Below are positions 13,819 through 15,490 of a stretch of 15,490 nt of DNA, one piece after another. Each line of letters starts with the position of its first letter. The stretch's first letter is position 1. The translations under genes and the position numbers were made by a program. This stretch comes from CALGLS01 sp047626155 (GTDB taxonomy: Bacteria > Bacteroidota > Bacteroidia > Chitinophagales > Saprospiraceae). The stretch lies in NCBI GenBank assembly GCA_047626155.1, contig JBLHRR010000139.1:1-15490 (forward strand), read 5' to 3'. The notes beneath the pieces were generated by a model. The model was not told where the DNA came from. It ran no database searches and was given only the letters and a program-made list of their open reading frames with translations.

Positions 13819-13854
13819 TAAAAAACAACTCCGGGCATTACACCTCGGAGTTGT
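13819..13854 (-). terminator. intrinsic terminator of the S41 peptidase gene
   Basis: On the - strand ACAACTCCG, a 12-base apical region, CGGAGTTGT, then a T-run. It lies 60 bases beyond the peptidase stop. A second small inverted repeat, TTATCCC/GGGATAA (13866-13897), lies between them without a T-run. Confidence 0.85.
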
Positions 13855-13913
13855 CATCTAATTCATTATCCCATCGAGCTATGAAACAAGGGGATAAAAA
13901 ATACGGTTTAATG

Positions 13914-15251
13914 TTACCTCTTATCTTTCATAGATTTATCCGTACGACCATTGTTATACAAACCCTCTAATGCCACAACACTGCCTTTCTCTTTCAATAT
14001 TTTCAACCTAAAAGAAGGCACCTCGTCTATCATAAATAAATCTTGGGTCATTGCTTTGAGTTCGTACTTACCTCGGCCTTCTCTTTGATAAAAGAGTTTT
14101 CCATTTTCAAGCGATAAGATTCTTTGGCCATACTTTCCTTCGTAGCTTTTTAGTACTGTTTCTGAAACGGTTATCGGATTTGATTTCGCTTTCATTCCTG
14201 CTAGTGACCAAGCTAATTTCTCCTCCATTTGACCTCCCTTATATTTTTCCATCAAAGCTTCAATTGCTTTCATATGGGCTTTATCCAAGGCTTCATTTGC
14301 GGGGGTTTCTATATGTGGTTTTACGCCAGTTCCTTCCCAGTTTGTTTTCGAAATTGGGTTTTCAGCCCTACCTGTTGGTATCCATATCGTAAAGCGTTCT
14401 GTAGCAGCCATGGTGCCACCGGGGTGAGCTCCTCCGCCTGTTGTTTCACCAATTAAGGTCGCTCTTTCCATGTTCTTTAAGTTGTAACTAAATTCCTCTG
14501 CTGCTGAAAAAGTCCGCTTACTCGTCAATACATAAACCGGGATATCCGGACTTCTTTTTCCTGTAATATGAGGCAAAGTCCAGGTCTGATTTGGCTCTGT
14601 AGAAGAACGCGTGTAAAAATTATTGAGATGTACGGGGGCCGGGCCAAATAAATAACTGGAGATCAATTGAATCATGGCCGGGCTACCGCCACCATTTTGT
14701 CTTAAGTCAACAATTAAGGCACTAGCATTGCTCAATAAAGTCATGGCCGCAGCAGCAGTTTCTCCACCATATTCTGTATCGTAAAAAGCCGTCAAGTTTA
14801 GATAACCAACATTGCCTTCCAGAATTTTTACTTCTTTGAAACCAAAGTTATCCATTTGAGCGTAGCCCACTTGTTCTTTTACAAAAGCCAGACTGTCTGC
14901 TTCAGATACCGTTTCTTTTGTTTGCATAATCCATTCCGGATCAACCCGAGCCCGGATGTGTTTGTCATGACTCACCGCAATCAGATCCGCTCCTAATAAA
15001 TCCGCGAATTCCACAGGGTCGGTGATCTTGTCATAGTCTCCATTCGTTAATTTAGCCGAAATGGCTTCCGCCATCTTATTGGCTGTCTCTTCATAAATGT
15101 AATGTTCATTCAGCAGGTCTCCAATAGACTTTACCACTTCTTTTTTCTCCTTGGCTGTTAATGGTTGTGGTTTCCCTTGGCCATACATTGGTGCAATTCC
15201 AATAGTTAGCAGCAATAAAAAAAGCATTGACTTTACAAGTGTTATTTTCAT
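13914..15251 (-). CDS. exported S41-family peptidase (IRBP/tail-specific protease type)
   Basis: This 445-residue protein starts at 15251, where MKITLVKSMLFLLLLTIGIA gives a proper Sec signal peptide (cleavage near residue 24). The frame extends to 15278 but would overlap the upstream gene. Residues about 30-110 form the helical N-terminal domain seen in IRBP-like S41 proteins. The S41 core follows with VGYLNLTAF at 148-156, LIVDLRQNGGGSPAM at 179-193, and the nucleophile Ser249 in YVLTSKRTFSAAEEF, then GETTGGGAHPGG. No PDZ domain is evident between them. Residues about 365-440 form a small beta-rich tail (YEGKYGQRILSLENGKLFYQ) like the DUF3471-type add-on. It probably cleaves peptides in the periplasm or outside. 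The MarR gene ends 14 bases upstream, so the pair is likely an operon. Confidence 0.9.
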   Translation of the reverse strand: MKITLVKSMLFLLLLTIGIAPMYGQGKPQPLTAKEKKEVVKSIGDLLNEHYIYEETANKMAEAISAKLTNGDYDKITDPVEFADLLGADLIAVSHDKHIRARVDPEWIMQTKETVSEADSLAFVKEQVGYAQMDNFGFKEVKILEGNVGYLNLTAFYDTEYGGETAAAAMTLLSNASALIVDLRQNGGGSPAMIQLISSYLFGPAPVHLNNFYTRSSTEPNQTWTLPHITGKRSPDIPVYVLTSKRTFSAAEEFSYNLKNMERATLIGETTGGGAHPGGTMAATERFTIWIPTGRAENPISKTNWEGTGVKPHIETPANEALDKAHMKAIEALMEKYKGGQMEEKLAWSLAGMKAKSNPITVSETVLKSYEGKYGQRILSLENGKLFYQREGRGKYELKAMTQDLFMIDEVPSFRLKILKEKGSVVALEGLYNNGRTDKSMKDKR

Positions 15252-15265
15252 GATTTGTGTCATAT

Positions 15266-15490
15266 TTACTGAGTACAATTAATTATAATTTTATTTAAGG
15301 TTTTATTCATTTGTTCAATCTCTTTTTTAGAGATACCTTTTAAGGCTTTTGCTCGATTACTTTTTATTGTTCCTTCTGGTTCCGTAATCACTTTTTCTCC
15401 AGTTTTGGTGACAGACAACAAAAAACGACGCCGATCCGTCGGATGCATTGCTCGTTTGATAAATCCTTTTTTAACTAACAGTTCAATCAT
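15266..15490 (-). CDS. MarR-family transcriptional regulator, 3' part only
   Basis: Only the last ~74 residues are in the window; the first Met shown is probably internal because the frame is open to the edge. The visible part is the end of the recognition helix and the beta-wing of a MarR winged helix: IELLVKKGFIKR, then the diagnostic HPTDRRRFLLSVTKTGEKV, followed by the C-terminal dimerisation helices. MarR proteins repress nearby genes and release DNA on ligand binding. Here the neighbour 14 bases downstream is the S41 peptidase, so the two are probably co-transcribed and autoregulated together; the operator would lie beyond the window. Confidence 0.88.
   Translation of the reverse strand: MIELLVKKGFIKRAMHPTDRRRFLLSVTKTGEKVITEPEGTIKSNRAKALKGISKKEIEQMNKTLNKIIINCTQ

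Overview
The window looks like a chromosomal segment from a Bacteroidota member, most likely a Saprospiraceae/Lewinella-like marine bacterium (inference). The evidence is a large secreted protein ending in a type B type-IX-secretion C-terminal domain, several SPII lipoproteins, CotH and YHYH proteins, a textbook Bacteroidota promoter (TTTG-N19-TAAATTTG), no Shine-Dalgarno signals worth noting, and purine-rich GGAAGAC/CCGAA-type intergenic repeats. No rRNA, tRNA or CRISPR was recognised.

Left part (1-3200): a YHYH-domain lipoprotein and a lipoprotein sulfatase lie in tandem on the + strand. A gene graveyard follows. It holds the C-terminal relic of a di-haem cytochrome c peroxidase, interrupted by a ~156 bp palindromic MITE-like element flanked by CTAAGT direct repeats, and then the tail of a probable outer-membrane beta-barrel. 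Removing the element plus one CTAAGT restores the peroxidase frame across the insertion point.

Middle part (3200-8000): on the - strand are a two-gene unit (small beta-barrel protein, then CotH-family lipoprotein) and a flavin amine-oxidase-like oxidoreductase. On the + strand is an unrecognised 155-residue protein. A decayed membrane-protein frame and a short 52-residue gene behind a near-perfect Bacteroidota promoter follow.

Right part (8000-15490): a 620-residue T9SS-secreted surface protein is followed by about 770 bp of non-coding, repeat-rich DNA that includes a GGAAGAC tandem array with an inverted partner. Next comes a putative stress module on the + strand: ECF sigma factor, two tiny tandemly duplicated reading frames, a 113-residue membrane protein, a 97-residue membrane protein, and an Hsp20 small heat-shock protein closed by a strong terminator. 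The sigma gene and the 97-residue gene share an upstream motif, AAAGTAA-N14-CGTCTAC, which is a candidate promoter for this sigma factor. A 72-residue membrane microprotein with its own terminator follows. The window closes with a convergent - strand unit: a MarR-type regulator (cut by the window edge) followed by an exported S41 peptidase with its own terminator.

The most novel-looking items are the ECF/membrane-protein/Hsp20 module with its shared motif and duplicated mini-ORFs, and the palindromic element inside the peroxidase relic. All functional statements are from reading the sequence; no database search was run.
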